Origin: Rhizobiales bacterium YIM 77505
GTDB taxonomy: Bacteria > Pseudomonadota > Alphaproteobacteria > Rhizobiales > Beijerinckiaceae
Assembly: GCA_000745135.1 (NCBI GenBank)
Contig: JQNH01000001.1
Location: 1,240,001 to 1,304,000, forward strand
Direction: 5' to 3'
Length of the DNA stretch: 64,000 bases
The notes beneath the pieces are model-generated. The model saw only the letters and a program-made list of their open reading frames with translations. It was not told the DNA's origin and did not search any database. A program made the position numbers and the translations under genes. Each line of letters opens with the position of its first letter. Within the stretch, counting starts at the first letter, position 1. This document shows, piece after piece, positions 9,687 to 19,677 of the stretch.

Positions 9687-10949
9687 ATGCGGCGCGTCGT
9701 CGTCACGGGTCTCGGAATGGTGACTCCGCTCGGCTGCGGGGTCGAGGCCGCCTGGAAGGCCATCCTCGAAGGGCGGAGCGGTGCGTCGAGGATCGAGGCT
9801 TTCGACGTGTCCGACCTTGCCTGCAAGATCGCCTGCTCGATCCCGCGGGGCGACGGGGCCAATGGCACCTACAATCCCGACCAGTGGATGGAGCCCAAGG
9901 AGCAGCGCAAGGTCGACCCATTCATCGTCTATGCGATGACCGCCGCCAAGCAGGCCCTCGACGACGCCGGGTGGAAGCCCACGACCACCGAGGATCAGGT
10001 CCGGACAGGCGTTCTGATCGGCTCCGGGATCGGCGGGATCGGCGGCATCTACGATGCCTCGGTCACGCTGGTCGAGAAAGGGCCGCGCCGCATTTCGCCC
10101 TTCTTCATCCCGGGGCGGCTGATCAATCTGGCGTCGGGCTATGTCTCCATCGAGCACGGCCTCAAGGGGCCGAACCATGCGGTGGTGACCGCCTGTTCAA
10201 CCGGGGCGCATGCCATCGGCGATGCGGGACGCCTCGTCGCTCTCGGTGAAGCCGACGTCATGGTCGCGGGCGGTACGGAATCGCCCATCAACCGACTCTC
10301 CCTTGCGGGCTTCGCCGCCTGTCGGGCACTCTCCACCAATTTCAACGATGACCCGACCCGCGCCTCGCGGCCCTATGACCGAGACCGGGATGGATTCGTC
10401 ATGGGGGAAGGGGCCGGCATCGTCGTGCTCGAGGAATATGAGCACGCCCGGGCCCGCGGCGCCAAGATCTATGCCGAGCTCGTCGGCTATGGCCTCTCGG
10501 GCGATGCCTATCACATCACCTCGCCGACCGAAGACGGGGACGGTGCCTATCGCTGCATGGCCGCGGCCATCAAACGGGCCGGGATCGATGTCTCCGAGAT
10601 CGACTATATCAACGCCCACGGTACCTCCACGCCCCTCGGCGACGAGATCGAGCTGAAGGCGGTCGAGCGCCTGGTCGGGAATGCGGCCGGCAAGATCGCC
10701 ATGTCGTCGACCAAGTCGGCCACCGGCCATTTGCTTGGGGCGGCGGGCGCGGTCGAGGCGATCTTCGCCATTCTCGCCATGCGGGACCAGATTGCGCCCC
10801 CGACCATCAATCTCGACAATCCGTCGGTCGAAACCCCGATCGACCTTGTGCCTCACAAGGCCAAGGCAAGGCCCATCGACGTCGTGCTCTCCAACTCGTT
10901 CGGGTTTGGCGGCACCAACGCCTCGCTCGTCTTCCGGCGGGCTGCCTGA
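9687..10949 (+). CDS. fabF: 3-oxoacyl-ACP synthase II
   Basis: Condensing enzyme that elongates acyl-ACP with malonyl-ACP. The 420-residue thiolase-fold protein has the nucleophile Cys170 in TACSTGAHAIGDA, His311 in NAHGTSTPLGD, and Lys343/His348 in KSATGHLLGAAGA; the C-terminal NSFGFGGTNASL loop is intact. It lies 45 bases after acpP. A hairpin overlaps its stop codon and probably ends the fab transcript. Confidence 0.97.
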   Translation: MRRVVVTGLGMVTPLGCGVEAAWKAILEGRSGASRIEAFDVSDLACKIACSIPRGDGANGTYNPDQWMEPKEQRKVDPFIVYAMTAAKQALDDAGWKPTTTEDQVRTGVLIGSGIGGIGGIYDASVTLVEKGPRRISPFFIPGRLINLASGYVSIEHGLKGPNHAVVTACSTGAHAIGDAGRLVALGEADVMVAGGTESPINRLSLAGFAACRALSTNFNDDPTRASRPYDRDRDGFVMGEGAGIVVLEEYEHARARGAKIYAELVGYGLSGDAYHITSPTEDGDGAYRCMAAAIKRAGIDVSEIDYINAHGTSTPLGDEIELKAVERLVGNAAGKIAMSSTKSATGHLLGAAGAVEAIFAILAMRDQIAPPTINLDNPSVETPIDLVPHKAKARPIDVVLSNSFGFGGTNASLVFRRAA

Positions 10950-10965
10950 CGTCCGGCAGCCTTTT
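10940..10965 (+). terminator. Probable terminator overlapping the fabF stop
   Basis: GGCTGCC at 10940-10946 and GGCAGCC at 10955-10961 form a 7-bp stem with an 8-base loop that contains the fabF TGA, followed by TTTT. The T tract is short, so strength is uncertain. Confidence 0.55.
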
Positions 10966-11117
10966 CAGCTCCGTTCTTGGGGTGATCCACCGAATTGCAG
11001 GCCGGGCTCGACGGCGAAGCACCGTTTCGCCACAATCCACCTTAGGGTCACGCAAGGTCCCGATACGGCCTGCCGCATGGCGCGAGTGGACCGACTCGTC
11101 GGGGATTGAGCAGCAGC

Positions 11118-12512
11118 ATGTTCTTCAGACGAAAGGCAGAAACGCCGGCGCCGGCCGAGGAGAGCCGCGCGGTTCCTCCGCGGCTCGCCCCCCGCAGTCC
11201 GAGCGAGGCGATCAAGCCGGTCGCTGCGCCGCCGCCACCCCCGCGCACCCGCCGTGAGCGCGGGGGCATGCTCTCCGTCCTCAGCGGCTTTCTCACCCTC
11301 TTCGCTGTATTGGCCGTCGCCAGCATCATCGGCATCGTCGTCCTCGAGCGAGAGGCGACCGAACCTGGGCCGTTGCCTGAGGACAAGGTGGTCGTCATCC
11401 CGCGGAACAGCGGTGTCGGCGAGATTGCCGCCCTGCTGAAACGCGAAGGGGTCATCGACCAGAGCTTCCTCTTTGAGCTCTTTGCCTATCTCAACCGCCA
11501 GCGCGGACCCCTGCGGGCCGGCGAATTCCTGTTCAAGGCGCGCACCAGCATCGACGGCGCCATTGATACGCTGATCGAAGGCAAGCCGATCCTTCATTCG
11601 ATCACCATCCCGGAAGGATTGACGAGCCAGCAGATCGTGCAGCGCCTGAACGAGAACGACGTGCTCACCGGCGAGGTCACGGAGGTGCCTCGCGAGGGGT
11701 CGCTCCTGCCGGACACCTACAAGTTCGAGCGCGGCATGACGCGCCAGCAACTCATCAATCTGATGCAGGCGAAGCAGCGCGAGGCCTTGAACCAGATCTG
11801 GAGCCGCCGGTCGCCCGACCTGCCGATCAAGACGCCGCAGGAGCTGGTGATCCTCGCCTCCATCGTGGAGAAAGAGACCGGCCGGGCGGACGAGCGCACC
11901 CGGGTCGCAGGCGTCTTCGTCAACCGCCTGACCAAGCGCATGAAGCTGCAATCCGACCCGACCATCGTCTACGGGCTCGTCGGCGGCAAGGGCACCCTCG
12001 GGCGCGGAATCCTGCGCAGCGAGATCGAGAAGCCGACGCCTTACAACACCTATGTGATCGATGGCTTGCCTCCGGGTCCGATCACCAACCCGGGCCGCGC
12101 TTCGCTGGAGGCGGCCGCGAACCCGTCGCGGACCAAGGATCTCTATTTCGTGGCCGACGGAAACGGCGGCCATGTCTTCGCGGAGACGCTCGAGCAGCAC
12201 GCCCGCAACGTCCAGCGCTGGCGGCAGATCGAGCGCAGCCGCGCCGTCGATGGCCCCGTCGACCGGGTCGAGCCGCCGCCCCTGCCCGGAGAGACCCGCG
12301 GCGACATTCCGGCCGGAGACGGCCTGTCCTCTCATGCCTCTGCCTTCACGGAGGACTCGACCGGCAGCAGCACCGCAGCAGGCGCCCGCCGGGCGGGCGC
12401 GGCGCGTTCCCGCGCCTTCGATGCATCGGAGGGCACGCCGCGCGACCCCTTGCGCAACCGCACCTATGACCTGAACAGCCCGAAGACCGTGCCGGCCCTG
12501 CGTCCGCAATGA
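11118..12512 (+). CDS. mltG: Endolytic transglycosylase MltG
   Basis: Inner-membrane lytic transglycosylase thought to cut nascent glycan strands and so set their length. Order: a cytoplasmic Pro/Arg-rich N-terminus, one membrane segment (near residues 52-72, LSVLSGFLTLFAVLAVASII), a LysM-like subdomain (VVVIPRNSGVGEIAALLKREGVI), and the YceG catalytic domain with the catalytic Glu in ILASIVEKET and the conserved YNTYVIDGLPPGPITNPG. The C-terminal 80 residues are a low-complexity Arg/Ser/Ala tail beyond the usual family end. The start could also be a TTG at 11106; the ATG at 11118 is used here. Confidence 0.93.
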   Translation: MFFRRKAETPAPAEESRAVPPRLAPRSPSEAIKPVAAPPPPPRTRRERGGMLSVLSGFLTLFAVLAVASIIGIVVLEREATEPGPLPEDKVVVIPRNSGVGEIAALLKREGVIDQSFLFELFAYLNRQRGPLRAGEFLFKARTSIDGAIDTLIEGKPILHSITIPEGLTSQQIVQRLNENDVLTGEVTEVPREGSLLPDTYKFERGMTRQQLINLMQAKQREALNQIWSRRSPDLPIKTPQELVILASIVEKETGRADERTRVAGVFVNRLTKRMKLQSDPTIVYGLVGGKGTLGRGILRSEIEKPTPYNTYVIDGLPPGPITNPGRASLEAAANPSRTKDLYFVADGNGGHVFAETLEQHARNVQRWRQIERSRAVDGPVDRVEPPPLPGETRGDIPAGDGLSSHASAFTEDSTGSSTAAGARRAGAARSRAFDASEGTPRDPLRNRTYDLNSPKTVPALRPQ

Positions 12513-12565
12513 GTTCTTAAGCGCGGCCCCTTAAGGCGGCTGGGCCGCTCCGCACGAGACCCTCC

Positions 12566-13447
12566 ATGTCCATCGCCAGCATGACCGGCTTTGCCCGCGA
12601 AGCGGGCGTCACAGGCCCCTACCAATGGGCCTGGGAGCTGAAATCCGTCAACGGACGCGGTCTTGACGTGCGCCTGCGGACGCCGCCGGGCTATGAGGCG
12701 GTCGGCGAGGATGCCCGCAGCCAAGCCCAGAAGGCCTTCGCTCGCGGGCAGTGCCAGTTCAGTCTCACCGTGGCGCGCGGGCCCGGGACCCTGAAGGTCC
12801 GCGTCAACGAGGAGATCCTCGCCGGGCTCGTCGAGGCCCTAGCCCGCGTGCGGTTGCCCGACGGGGTGGCGCCTGCTTCCCTCGACGGCCTGCTCGCCAT
12901 CCGCGGGGTGGTGGAGGTGGAGGAGGTGGACGAGGGCGTGAGTGCTGCCCTTGCCGAGGATCTGAGGGCGGCGGCGCAGCGAGCGATTGCCGCCCTCAAG
13001 GAGGCCCGTCAGGCGGAGGGACGGGCGCTCGCCGCCGTGCTCGAGGACCAGCTCCTTGCAATGGCGCGCCTCGTGGATGCGGCCGAGCGAGCACCCGGAC
13101 GACAGCCCGAGGCGGTGCGGGCCCGGCTTGCGACGCACCTCTCCGAGTTGATCGGCGCGTCCCCTTCTCTCGACCCTGACCGCCTTCATCAGGAGGCCGT
13201 GCTTCTCGCGGCGAGGGCCGACATCCGCGAGGAGCTCGATCGCCTGCGCGCCCATATTGCCGGCGCGCGGGAACTCCTGGCCACAGGTGGCGCCATCGGG
13301 CGTCGGCTCGATTTCCTCGCCCAGGAGCTTGGACGGGAGGCGAATACCCTTTGCGCCAAGGCCAATGACGTGGCTCTGTCCCGGATCGGGCTCGACCTCA
13401 AGGCTCTGGTCGACCAGTTCCGCGAGCAGGTGCAGAACGTGGAATAG
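12566..13447 (+). CDS. yicC: YicC family endoribonuclease
   Basis: Full-length 293-residue member of the YicC family. It begins with the family signature SIASMTGFARE, then ELKSVNGRGLDVRLR, and ends in the conserved DUF1732 region (DIREELDRLRAHI, GRRLDFLAQELGREANTLCAKAND, LKALVDQFREQVQNVE). E. coli YicC has been described as an endoribonuclease acting on small RNA. It lies three bases before gmk, the usual partnership across proteobacteria. Confidence 0.94.
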   Translation: MSIASMTGFAREAGVTGPYQWAWELKSVNGRGLDVRLRTPPGYEAVGEDARSQAQKAFARGQCQFSLTVARGPGTLKVRVNEEILAGLVEALARVRLPDGVAPASLDGLLAIRGVVEVEEVDEGVSAALAEDLRAAAQRAIAALKEARQAEGRALAAVLEDQLLAMARLVDAAERAPGRQPEAVRARLATHLSELIGASPSLDPDRLHQEAVLLAARADIREELDRLRAHIAGARELLATGGAIGRRLDFLAQELGREANTLCAKANDVALSRIGLDLKALVDQFREQVQNVE

Positions 13448-13450
13448 CAG

Positions 13451-14107
13451 ATGACGCCGGAACCGCCGTCCACGGATCAGGGCATCGCCCGTCGCGGCCT
13501 TATCCTGATCCTGTCCTCGCCCTCCGGCGCCGGAAAGACGACGCTGACGCGCAACATCGTGCGCGAGCACCAGGCGCTTCTCTCGGTGTCCGTCACCACC
13601 CGCCAGCGACGCCCCTCCGAGATCGACGGGGTGCATTACCGCTTCATCGAAGTGGACGACTTCGTCGCCATGCGCGACCGAGGCGAGCTCCTCGAATGGG
13701 CCGAGGTCCATGGCAACTACTACGGCACGCCGCGCAAGCCCGTGGAGCAGGCCCTTGCCGCCGGCGCTGACATGATCTTCGACATCGACTGGCAGGGAAC
13801 CCGCCAGGTGGTCGAGAAGATGCGGGAAGACGTGGTCACCGTCTTCATTCTGCCGCCCTCCATGGCGGAGCTCAAAGCACGTCTGGAGCGCCGGGCGGAG
13901 GATTCGGCCGCCACCATCGCCAAGCGGCTCGAGAACGCCCGCTCCGAGATCGAACGTTGGCTCGAATACGACTACGTGCTCGTCAACGACGACTTGGACC
14001 GAGCCTATAACGACCTGACCGCCATCCTCAGGGCCGAACGCCTGAAGCGTCAGCGGCGAATCGGGCTGACGGACTTCGTCAGGAGCCTCCTGGCGACTTC
14101 AACCTGA
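13451..14107 (+). CDS. gmk: Guanylate kinase
   Basis: Phosphorylates GMP to GDP with ATP. The 218-residue protein has the P-loop [11 protein letters not shown] (residues 22-32), the GMP-binding [20 protein letters not shown] and [15 protein letters not shown], and the lid region [14 protein letters not shown]. The ATG at 13451 is 3 bases after the yicC stop. Its 3' end overlaps the convergent rsmA by 9 bases. Confidence 0.97.
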   Translation: MTPEPPSTDQGIARRGLILILSSPSGAGKTTLTRNIVREHQALLSVSVTTRQRRPSEIDGVHYRFIEVDDFVAMRDRGELLEWAEVHGNYYGTPRKPVEQALAAGADMIFDIDWQGTRQVVEKMREDVVTVFILPPSMAELKARLERRAEDSAATIAKRLENARSEIERWLEYDYVLVNDDLDRAYNDLTAILRAERLKRQRRIGLTDFVRSLLATST

Positions 14108-14962
14108 TGGCCGGCCGCTGATCCGCCGGACGGCATTTGCAAGCGCCACATAACCCTCAACGGGAATTTCCTCCGCCCGGGACGTCTCCACGAGCCCTGC
14201 CTCGGAGATCGCCGGCGTCGGATCGGGCAGCAAGGATTTCAGGCTCTGCCGCAGCATCTTCCGCCGCTGCCCGAAGGCGGCCCGGGTCACGGCCTCGAGG
14301 GACGCAAGATCGCAGGGCAGGGGATTGAGGCGTGGCTTGAGAAGGGCGACGCTCGACGTCACCTTGGGCGGGGGCACGAAGGCCGAGGGCGGCACGTCGA
14401 ACAGGATGCGGGCCTCGGTCCGCCAGCCGCAGAGGACGCCGAGCCGACCATAATCCTTCGGGGTCTGTTCGTTGGCGACGATCCGCTCCGCCACCTCCCG
14501 TTGGAACATGAGCGTCAGCGACTGCCAGGGCGGCGGCCAGTCCTTCGCCGTGAGCCATTTGGTGAGAAGGAGGGTGCCGATGTTGTAGGGCAGGTTGGCC
14601 ACGATGCGCGACGGGCCCGTCCCCAGGAGCGGGTCTGGATCGATGGCGAGAGCATCGGCATCGATGACCTCGAGCCGGCCTGGGTAATGTGCGGCGATCT
14701 GAGCCAGGGCCGGCAGGCAGCGGGCGTCGCGTTCGATCGCCACCACCTTCGCCGCTCCGCCTGCGAGCAGTGCGCGCGTGAGGCCGCCTGGCCCCGGTCC
14801 GATCTCAAGAACCGTGACGCCCTCAAGGGCGCCTGCGGCGCGCGCAATGCGGCTCGTCAGGTTGAGATCGAACAGGAAGTTCTGGCCGAGCGACTTCTTG
14901 GCCATGAGGCCATGAGCGCGCACCACCTCACGCAGCGGCGGCAGGGGATCGATCGCGCTCAC
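14099..14962 (-). CDS. rsmA: 16S rRNA (adenine1518-N6/adenine1519-N6)-dimethyltransferase
   Basis: Dimethylates two adjacent adenosines near the 3' end of 16S rRNA during small-subunit maturation. The 287-residue protein begins with KKSLGQNFL, has SAM motif I ([12 protein letters not shown], residues 51-62) and the catalytic NLPY (residues 123-126), and ends in the helical domain [12 protein letters not shown]. Its ATG overlaps the pdxA stop by four bases (ATGA), so translation is likely coupled. Confidence 0.97.
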   Translation of the reverse strand: MSAIDPLPPLREVVRAHGLMAKKSLGQNFLFDLNLTSRIARAAGALEGVTVLEIGPGPGGLTRALLAGGAAKVVAIERDARCLPALAQIAAHYPGRLEVIDADALAIDPDPLLGTGPSRIVANLPYNIGTLLLTKWLTAKDWPPPWQSLTLMFQREVAERIVANEQTPKDYGRLGVLCGWRTEARILFDVPPSAFVPPPKVTSSVALLKPRLNPLPCDLASLEAVTRAAFGQRRKMLRQSLKSLLPDPTPAISEAGLVETSRAEEIPVEGYVALANAVRRISGRPSG

Positions 14963-15993
14963 GCCGCTCGCTTCGCCGCACGGCTCAGGCGCGCCGCAAG
15001 CCGTAGCGCAGCGATCAGGCTGTCGGGGCGTGCCACGCCTCGTCCGGCAATATCAAAGGCGGTGCCGTGATCCGGCGAGGTGCGGATGAAAGGCAGGCCC
15101 AAGGTCACGTTCACGGCGCGATCGAAGGCTATGGTCTTGATCGGGATCAGCGCCTGGTCGTGGTACATCGCCAACGCCACATCGTAGCCTTGCCGTGCTG
15201 CGGGATGGAACAGGGTGTCGGCGGGGAAGGGGCCCTTTGCATCGATCCCCTCACGACGAAGATCGCCGATGGCGGGAGCGACGACGGCCAGATCCTCGGT
15301 GCCCATGGCGCCGCTCTCCCCGGCATGCGGGTTGAGGCCGGTCAGGGCGAGCCGTGGGGCAGCCACCCCAAAGCGCGCTTTCATCTCCCGGTGGACGATC
15401 CGGCCCGTCGCCACGATCAGCTCCGTGGTAAGGGCATCGGGGACGGAGCGCAGCGGCACGTGTACGGTGACCGGCACGACGGCGAGCTCCTCGCACCACA
15501 GCATCATGACCGGATGGGGCGCCGGCCCCCCTGGCCCAGCGGAAAGGGCGGCCAGAAATTCCGTGTGGCCGGGATGGGGAAAACCGGACTGGTAAAGAAC
15601 CTGCTTGGCGATCGGGTTCGTCACCACGGCGCTGGCCTGTCCGCCGCGCACGAGGGCGACGGCGGTCTCGATCGACTCGATGGTCGACGGGGCGGTCGCC
15701 GGATCGGGACGGCCAGGCTCCGCCGTCGCCTCATGCGAAAGAGGAGCGACGGGCAAGGCGGTCGAGAACACGGCGCGAGCTTCGCTCGCGTCGCAGCTTT
15801 GCACCGGAACCCTCAATCCGAGGCGCGCGGCTTGGGCCTTCATGTGCGCGGGATCAGACAGCACCAGGAAGGGCGCGCCGATCTCGTCCCGACGGAGCCA
15901 AGCTTTCAGCGTGATCTCGGGTCCGATGCCGGCCGGATCGCCTTGGCTCACCGCCAGAAGAGGCCCGGCATCGTCATTGAGATGCAACGCCAT
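14959..15993 (-). CDS. pdxA: 4-hydroxythreonine-4-phosphate dehydrogenase
   Basis: NAD-dependent oxidation in the DXP-dependent pathway to pyridoxal phosphate. The 344-residue protein has the start segment [12 protein letters not shown], the metal-binding HPGHTEFLA, the central [13 protein letters not shown], and the C-terminal [13 protein letters not shown] and [13 protein letters not shown]. Its ATG lies 20 bases inside the 3' end of lptD, an unusually deep overlap, and no surA gene separates the two as in many rhizobia. Confidence 0.96.
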   Translation of the reverse strand: MALHLNDDAGPLLAVSQGDPAGIGPEITLKAWLRRDEIGAPFLVLSDPAHMKAQAARLGLRVPVQSCDASEARAVFSTALPVAPLSHEATAEPGRPDPATAPSTIESIETAVALVRGGQASAVVTNPIAKQVLYQSGFPHPGHTEFLAALSAGPGGPAPHPVMMLWCEELAVVPVTVHVPLRSVPDALTTELIVATGRIVHREMKARFGVAAPRLALTGLNPHAGESGAMGTEDLAVVAPAIGDLRREGIDAKGPFPADTLFHPAARQGYDVALAMYHDQALIPIKTIAFDRAVNVTLGLPFIRTSPDHGTAFDIAGRGVARPDSLIAALRLAARLSRAAKRAA

Positions 15994-18586
15994 CCTGAGT
16001 GGACGCCTGGCCGAGGTTCTGGTTGACGCTGACCTCCCCGAGGGTGCGCAGCTCGAGCCTCAAGAGGAGCGTTTGCGTGCGCTCCTTTTCGCCGGTGTTG
16101 ATCGCCACCTCCCGTGGACCCATGGCGTAGGTGATGGCGAAGGTGGTGCACTCGTCCGCATATTGGAGGCCGAACGTGGTTGCGATCGGGCTCCACTCCT
16201 CGGGCCGTCGATAGATGGCGGTTTTGGGATCGTAGAGGAACGCCTGGACGTACTGATCCCTGTAGGTGAGGTACCGGTCAAGGTCGAACAGAAGCGATCC
16301 GGAGACGGACCACCGCGGGGTGAGGTTGTAATTGGCGCTCGTCAGCAGACCTTCTCGGCGATGGTTGTAGCCGAGCTCGGGCTGGGCGGCGTAGTTGGCG
16401 TAGGTGACCGATGTCGTCAGGGGCAGGACCGGATTGAAGCTCAGGCTGGCCTGCGCTTCAAAACGCTTCACCTTGAAATCTTCCTCGTCGAAGCGGGTGC
16501 GGGCGCTGAGGAAGAGGTTTTGGTTGGGCTTGACCACGGCCCGCGTCACGATGTCGGACACGCGGGACTCGAGCCCGGAATCGCGACCCGTGTTGACGAG
16601 GTCGTCGGGTCTGAAGGCATTGCGCCCCGCGAGCTGCACCGACTGGCCCGCGAGGACGTTGGCGTAGAAGCCGTTGGCACCAACGAAGCTGTACTGGGCC
16701 CCGTAATTGGTGCGCACGCCCCCTTCCGCTCGGTCGTAGCCGGAGAACTTGTCCCAATCGAAGATGTTCGTGTCGTCGAAGACCAGGCTTTGGGCGTCCT
16801 CGTTGGGCAGCCGGCCGATATGGGACTCGTTCGGGCGCGCGATGAGCTGCGCGATCGGCTCGATCACGTGAGAGCCCCCGCGCGAATCGCCGGCAACGAG
16901 GGGGAAACGGTATTCCAGGCCAATGGCCGGCATGGCCCGACCAATGAACCGATCGTCAGGCGACACGAAATTGGCGATCTGAGCGTTCTGGTAGCCCGCG
17001 GTCGACGGCTGGTTCCAGAACCCGTCCGCCCGCACATAGGCGAAGGGCGTCCATTTCTGCCCGAGATCGTCGATGTAGTTGCGCCGCCACGAGGCTTGCG
17101 CGGAAAGGCGCGTGAAGGTCCCGCTCAGGCCGCGCACCAGGCACTGGCCTCGCTGGAAGACGCTGCAGGTCTCGTAGAAGCCATTGTAGTTGGGCACTGC
17201 GGAGAACAGACCCAGATTGGGGAAGGGGATCTGTTGGAAATGCGCTGCATCGCGCGAGAGGCTTGTCAGGTTCGCTTCGAAGGCGACCTCGCCGCCGAGC
17301 GGACGCGGACCGTCGATCCGTTTCTCATAATCCCAAACGGGATGCACGACAGGCTGCTGCTTCTGCCAATCGTAGCTGGAAAGGCCCTGGAAGTAGTAGC
17401 CGCGCAGATCGAACCAGGAGCGATTGCCCTGGCCCTGCAGGAACACCGTCGAGATGGATTCCTTCAAGTAGAGAGTCGAGAGACTCTCGCTCTTGATGCG
17501 ATAGTTCTGCAGGAACCACTTGTCGCTCAGGAGCGCGACATCCCACCCCCAACGCCAGCGCTCGTTGATGTGGAAGAGCCCCGTGGACTCCAGCGAGCCA
17601 CGGTGGTCGCGGTCGCCGGCCCCCTTGGGCGAGAGCAGAAAGGCATCGGGATCGCGCTGGAAAATCCCCGCGGCACGGATGTTATAGGATCCGGTCAGCA
17701 GACGATGCCGCCACTCCACCTGGCCGAGCACGCCCTGGCGGGAGAGGAACGTTGGCTGGAAGGTCAGGTCATAGTTCGGAGCCAGATTCCAGAAGAAGGG
17801 AACCGAAACGCCTGTCCCGAGCGAGCTCGAATAGATGTAGTGCGGTGCAAGAAAGCCCGTCTTCCGCTTCACCGTCGGATCCGGCGACCAGAAATACGGC
17901 ACGTATGCGATTGGAACGCCCGCAAATTCCAATGTGGCGTTCTCGTAATAGATCGTTTTCTCGCTCTCGTTGTGGATGATCCGCGCCGCCTTGACCTGCC
18001 AGAGGGGCGGGCGGGCAGGGTTTTCCTTGCACGGCTCGCATGCCGTGTAGGTCCCACGCTCGAATACGGTCTGGTCGCCGCCGATGCGCTCGGCGCGCGG
18101 GGCCGCAAAGCGCGTGCGGGTCGTCCGGCCCCGGTCGACCACCGTCTGCTCGACCCGCAACGAGTCGATGAAGCCGTTCTTGAAATCCTCGGTCAATTCG
18201 AAGCGCTCGCCCGTCACGACCGCGCCGCTCGCGTCGGTCATGCGGGCGTTGCCCTCGGCAAAGACCCGACCCGTGTTGCGATCGTAAGTGACGCGGTCCG
18301 CCTGCAAGGTGCGACCCTGATAGTAGAGTTCCACCTCACCCGCGGCCGATACGCGGTTCCGATCCTGGTCGTAGACGATCTCGCGGGCTTCCACGAGGAG
18401 ACGGTCCTTGCCCTCTCCAGCGCGGACGCGCGCCGCCATGCTCTCGCTGAGGGTCTGGGCTTGTGCGGGCAGCGGCACGACGCCGGACAACAGCGCCGTG
18501 GCGATCGCTAATCGGGCGATCGTCTTCATCCGTCCCATACCCGCTCCCTGCCGGCTCCCCAGCCTCGGCTGCCCCTGGAGGATCAT
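15974..18586 (-). CDS. lptD: LPS-assembly protein LptD
   Basis: Outer-membrane barrel that inserts lipopolysaccharide into the outer leaflet, normally with the plug lipoprotein LptE. The 870-residue protein has a signal peptide (hydrophobic core LAIATALLSGVVPLPAQAQ), an OstA/LptA-like jellyroll (VSAAGEVELYYQGRTLQADRV), then a long beta barrel rich in alternating aromatic strands. Paired cysteines (TACEPC near the jellyroll end and ETCSVFQRGQCLV) could form the disulfides known to matter in E. coli LptD. The ATG at 18586 forms a TGATG junction with the lptG stop and has AGGAGG seven bases upstream, which decides the start; a later ATG at 18529 would give a shorter signal peptide. Confidence 0.95.
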   Translation of the reverse strand: MILQGQPRLGSRQGAGMGRMKTIARLAIATALLSGVVPLPAQAQTLSESMAARVRAGEGKDRLLVEAREIVYDQDRNRVSAAGEVELYYQGRTLQADRVTYDRNTGRVFAEGNARMTDASGAVVTGERFELTEDFKNGFIDSLRVEQTVVDRGRTTRTRFAAPRAERIGGDQTVFERGTYTACEPCKENPARPPLWQVKAARIIHNESEKTIYYENATLEFAGVPIAYVPYFWSPDPTVKRKTGFLAPHYIYSSSLGTGVSVPFFWNLAPNYDLTFQPTFLSRQGVLGQVEWRHRLLTGSYNIRAAGIFQRDPDAFLLSPKGAGDRDHRGSLESTGLFHINERWRWGWDVALLSDKWFLQNYRIKSESLSTLYLKESISTVFLQGQGNRSWFDLRGYYFQGLSSYDWQKQQPVVHPVWDYEKRIDGPRPLGGEVAFEANLTSLSRDAAHFQQIPFPNLGLFSAVPNYNGFYETCSVFQRGQCLVRGLSGTFTRLSAQASWRRNYIDDLGQKWTPFAYVRADGFWNQPSTAGYQNAQIANFVSPDDRFIGRAMPAIGLEYRFPLVAGDSRGGSHVIEPIAQLIARPNESHIGRLPNEDAQSLVFDDTNIFDWDKFSGYDRAEGGVRTNYGAQYSFVGANGFYANVLAGQSVQLAGRNAFRPDDLVNTGRDSGLESRVSDIVTRAVVKPNQNLFLSARTRFDEEDFKVKRFEAQASLSFNPVLPLTTSVTYANYAAQPELGYNHRREGLLTSANYNLTPRWSVSGSLLFDLDRYLTYRDQYVQAFLYDPKTAIYRRPEEWSPIATTFGLQYADECTTFAITYAMGPREVAINTGEKERTQTLLLRLELRTLGEVSVNQNLGQASTQDGVASQ

Positions 18587-19674
18587 CAGCCGTCCTCCTG
18601 GTACAACAAAGCTAGCGTGCCAAGCAAACTCCCAACGACGGCCGGAAACCACGCCGCGATTGCCGGGCCAATGAGGCCCGATGCGCCGAGGTCCTCCATC
18701 AGTTCCGTGGCGACATAGAGCAGGAACCCCGCCGCCACACCGCCGAGAACCATACGCGCCACTCCACCAAATCGGAAGAATCTTAATGAAACGGAAGCCG
18801 CCACCAGGACCATGGCGACGAGCAGGAGCGGCCGCGCCGTCAGCATGTCGTGTTGGAGGCGATAGCGCGTAGCGTCAAGTCCCGCGCGCTCGGTGCGCGC
18901 GATGACGTCGTTCAGCTCCCAGAAGGGGACTGATTCCGGAGGCGTGAAGCGCTGGCGCACCTGGGAAGGCTCGAGATTCGAGGCGAGCAGGAAGCTCCCG
19001 TAAACCTGCGGCTCCGCATCGAGCGAGACGACGCGGGCTTCGGTCAGCTCCCAATATCCCTCCCGAAGGACGGCCTGGGTCGCCTCCACGCGCTCCTGGA
19101 AGCCCCCGGCCTCGTCGAAGGTGAAGACGGTGACTCCGCTCAGCGTGGTGCTGTTCTCGATCGCCCGGTCGGCGCGAATGATGGCCTGGCCGTCGACGCT
19201 GCGTTGCCGGATCCACAGGTCCTGATCGGAGATGGTCTTCGCCGTCTTGGCGAAGATCCTCGCCTCGAGCTCCGAGGCCTTCTGCTTGAGATGGGCGGAG
19301 AGCGGGTTGTAGGCCCCGACCGACACGGCGCCGATGAGCAGCGCGACCAACACGCCGGGCTGCAGGAATTGCCAGGCTGAGATTCCGGCCGCTCGCGCCA
19401 CCACCAGCTCGAGCCGTCGGCTGAGCTGCAGGAGCGCCGCCATGCTCCCGAACAGGACCGCGAAGGGAAAGATCTGCTCCGCCACCGCCGGGGTGCGGAA
19501 CAGGGCGAGCTGCGCGAGGAGCGCAGGGGTGGCGCCCTCCGCGTCGCCGGCCCGGCGCATCAGTTCCACGAAATCGAGGGTATAGACGAGGGCGAAGACC
19601 GTGCCGAACACGGCCAGGATGGTCCGCAAGAACCGTGCCGAGAAGTAGCGGCCGAGGGTGAACCCGATCAGCAT
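18586..19674 (-). CDS. lptG: LPS export ABC transporter permease LptG
   Basis: One of two permeases of the LptB2FG transporter that pulls LPS out of the inner membrane toward LptC/A/D. The 362-residue protein has the YjgP/YjgQ layout: three N-terminal membrane segments (TILAVFGTVFALVYTLDFVEL, PFAVLFGSMAALLQLSRR, GVLVALLIGAVSVGAYNPLS), a periplasmic jellyroll, and three C-terminal segments. The R-R-L-E-L-V-V-A-R-A-A-G-I-S coupling helix is present. It starts three bases after the lptF stop and shares one base with lptD. Confidence 0.95.
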   Translation of the reverse strand: MLIGFTLGRYFSARFLRTILAVFGTVFALVYTLDFVELMRRAGDAEGATPALLAQLALFRTPAVAEQIFPFAVLFGSMAALLQLSRRLELVVARAAGISAWQFLQPGVLVALLIGAVSVGAYNPLSAHLKQKASELEARIFAKTAKTISDQDLWIRQRSVDGQAIIRADRAIENSTTLSGVTVFTFDEAGGFQERVEATQAVLREGYWELTEARVVSLDAEPQVYGSFLLASNLEPSQVRQRFTPPESVPFWELNDVIARTERAGLDATRYRLQHDMLTARPLLLVAMVLVAASVSLRFFRFGGVARMVLGGVAAGFLLYVATELMEDLGASGLIGPAIAAWFPAVVGSLLGTLALLYQEDG

Positions 19675-19677
19675 CCC

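Noticed and set aside
12514-12537. Two CTTAAG palindromes before yicC as a CtrA box
   Set aside because: The two TTAA cores are ten bases apart rather than seven, so they do not fit the CtrA consensus.
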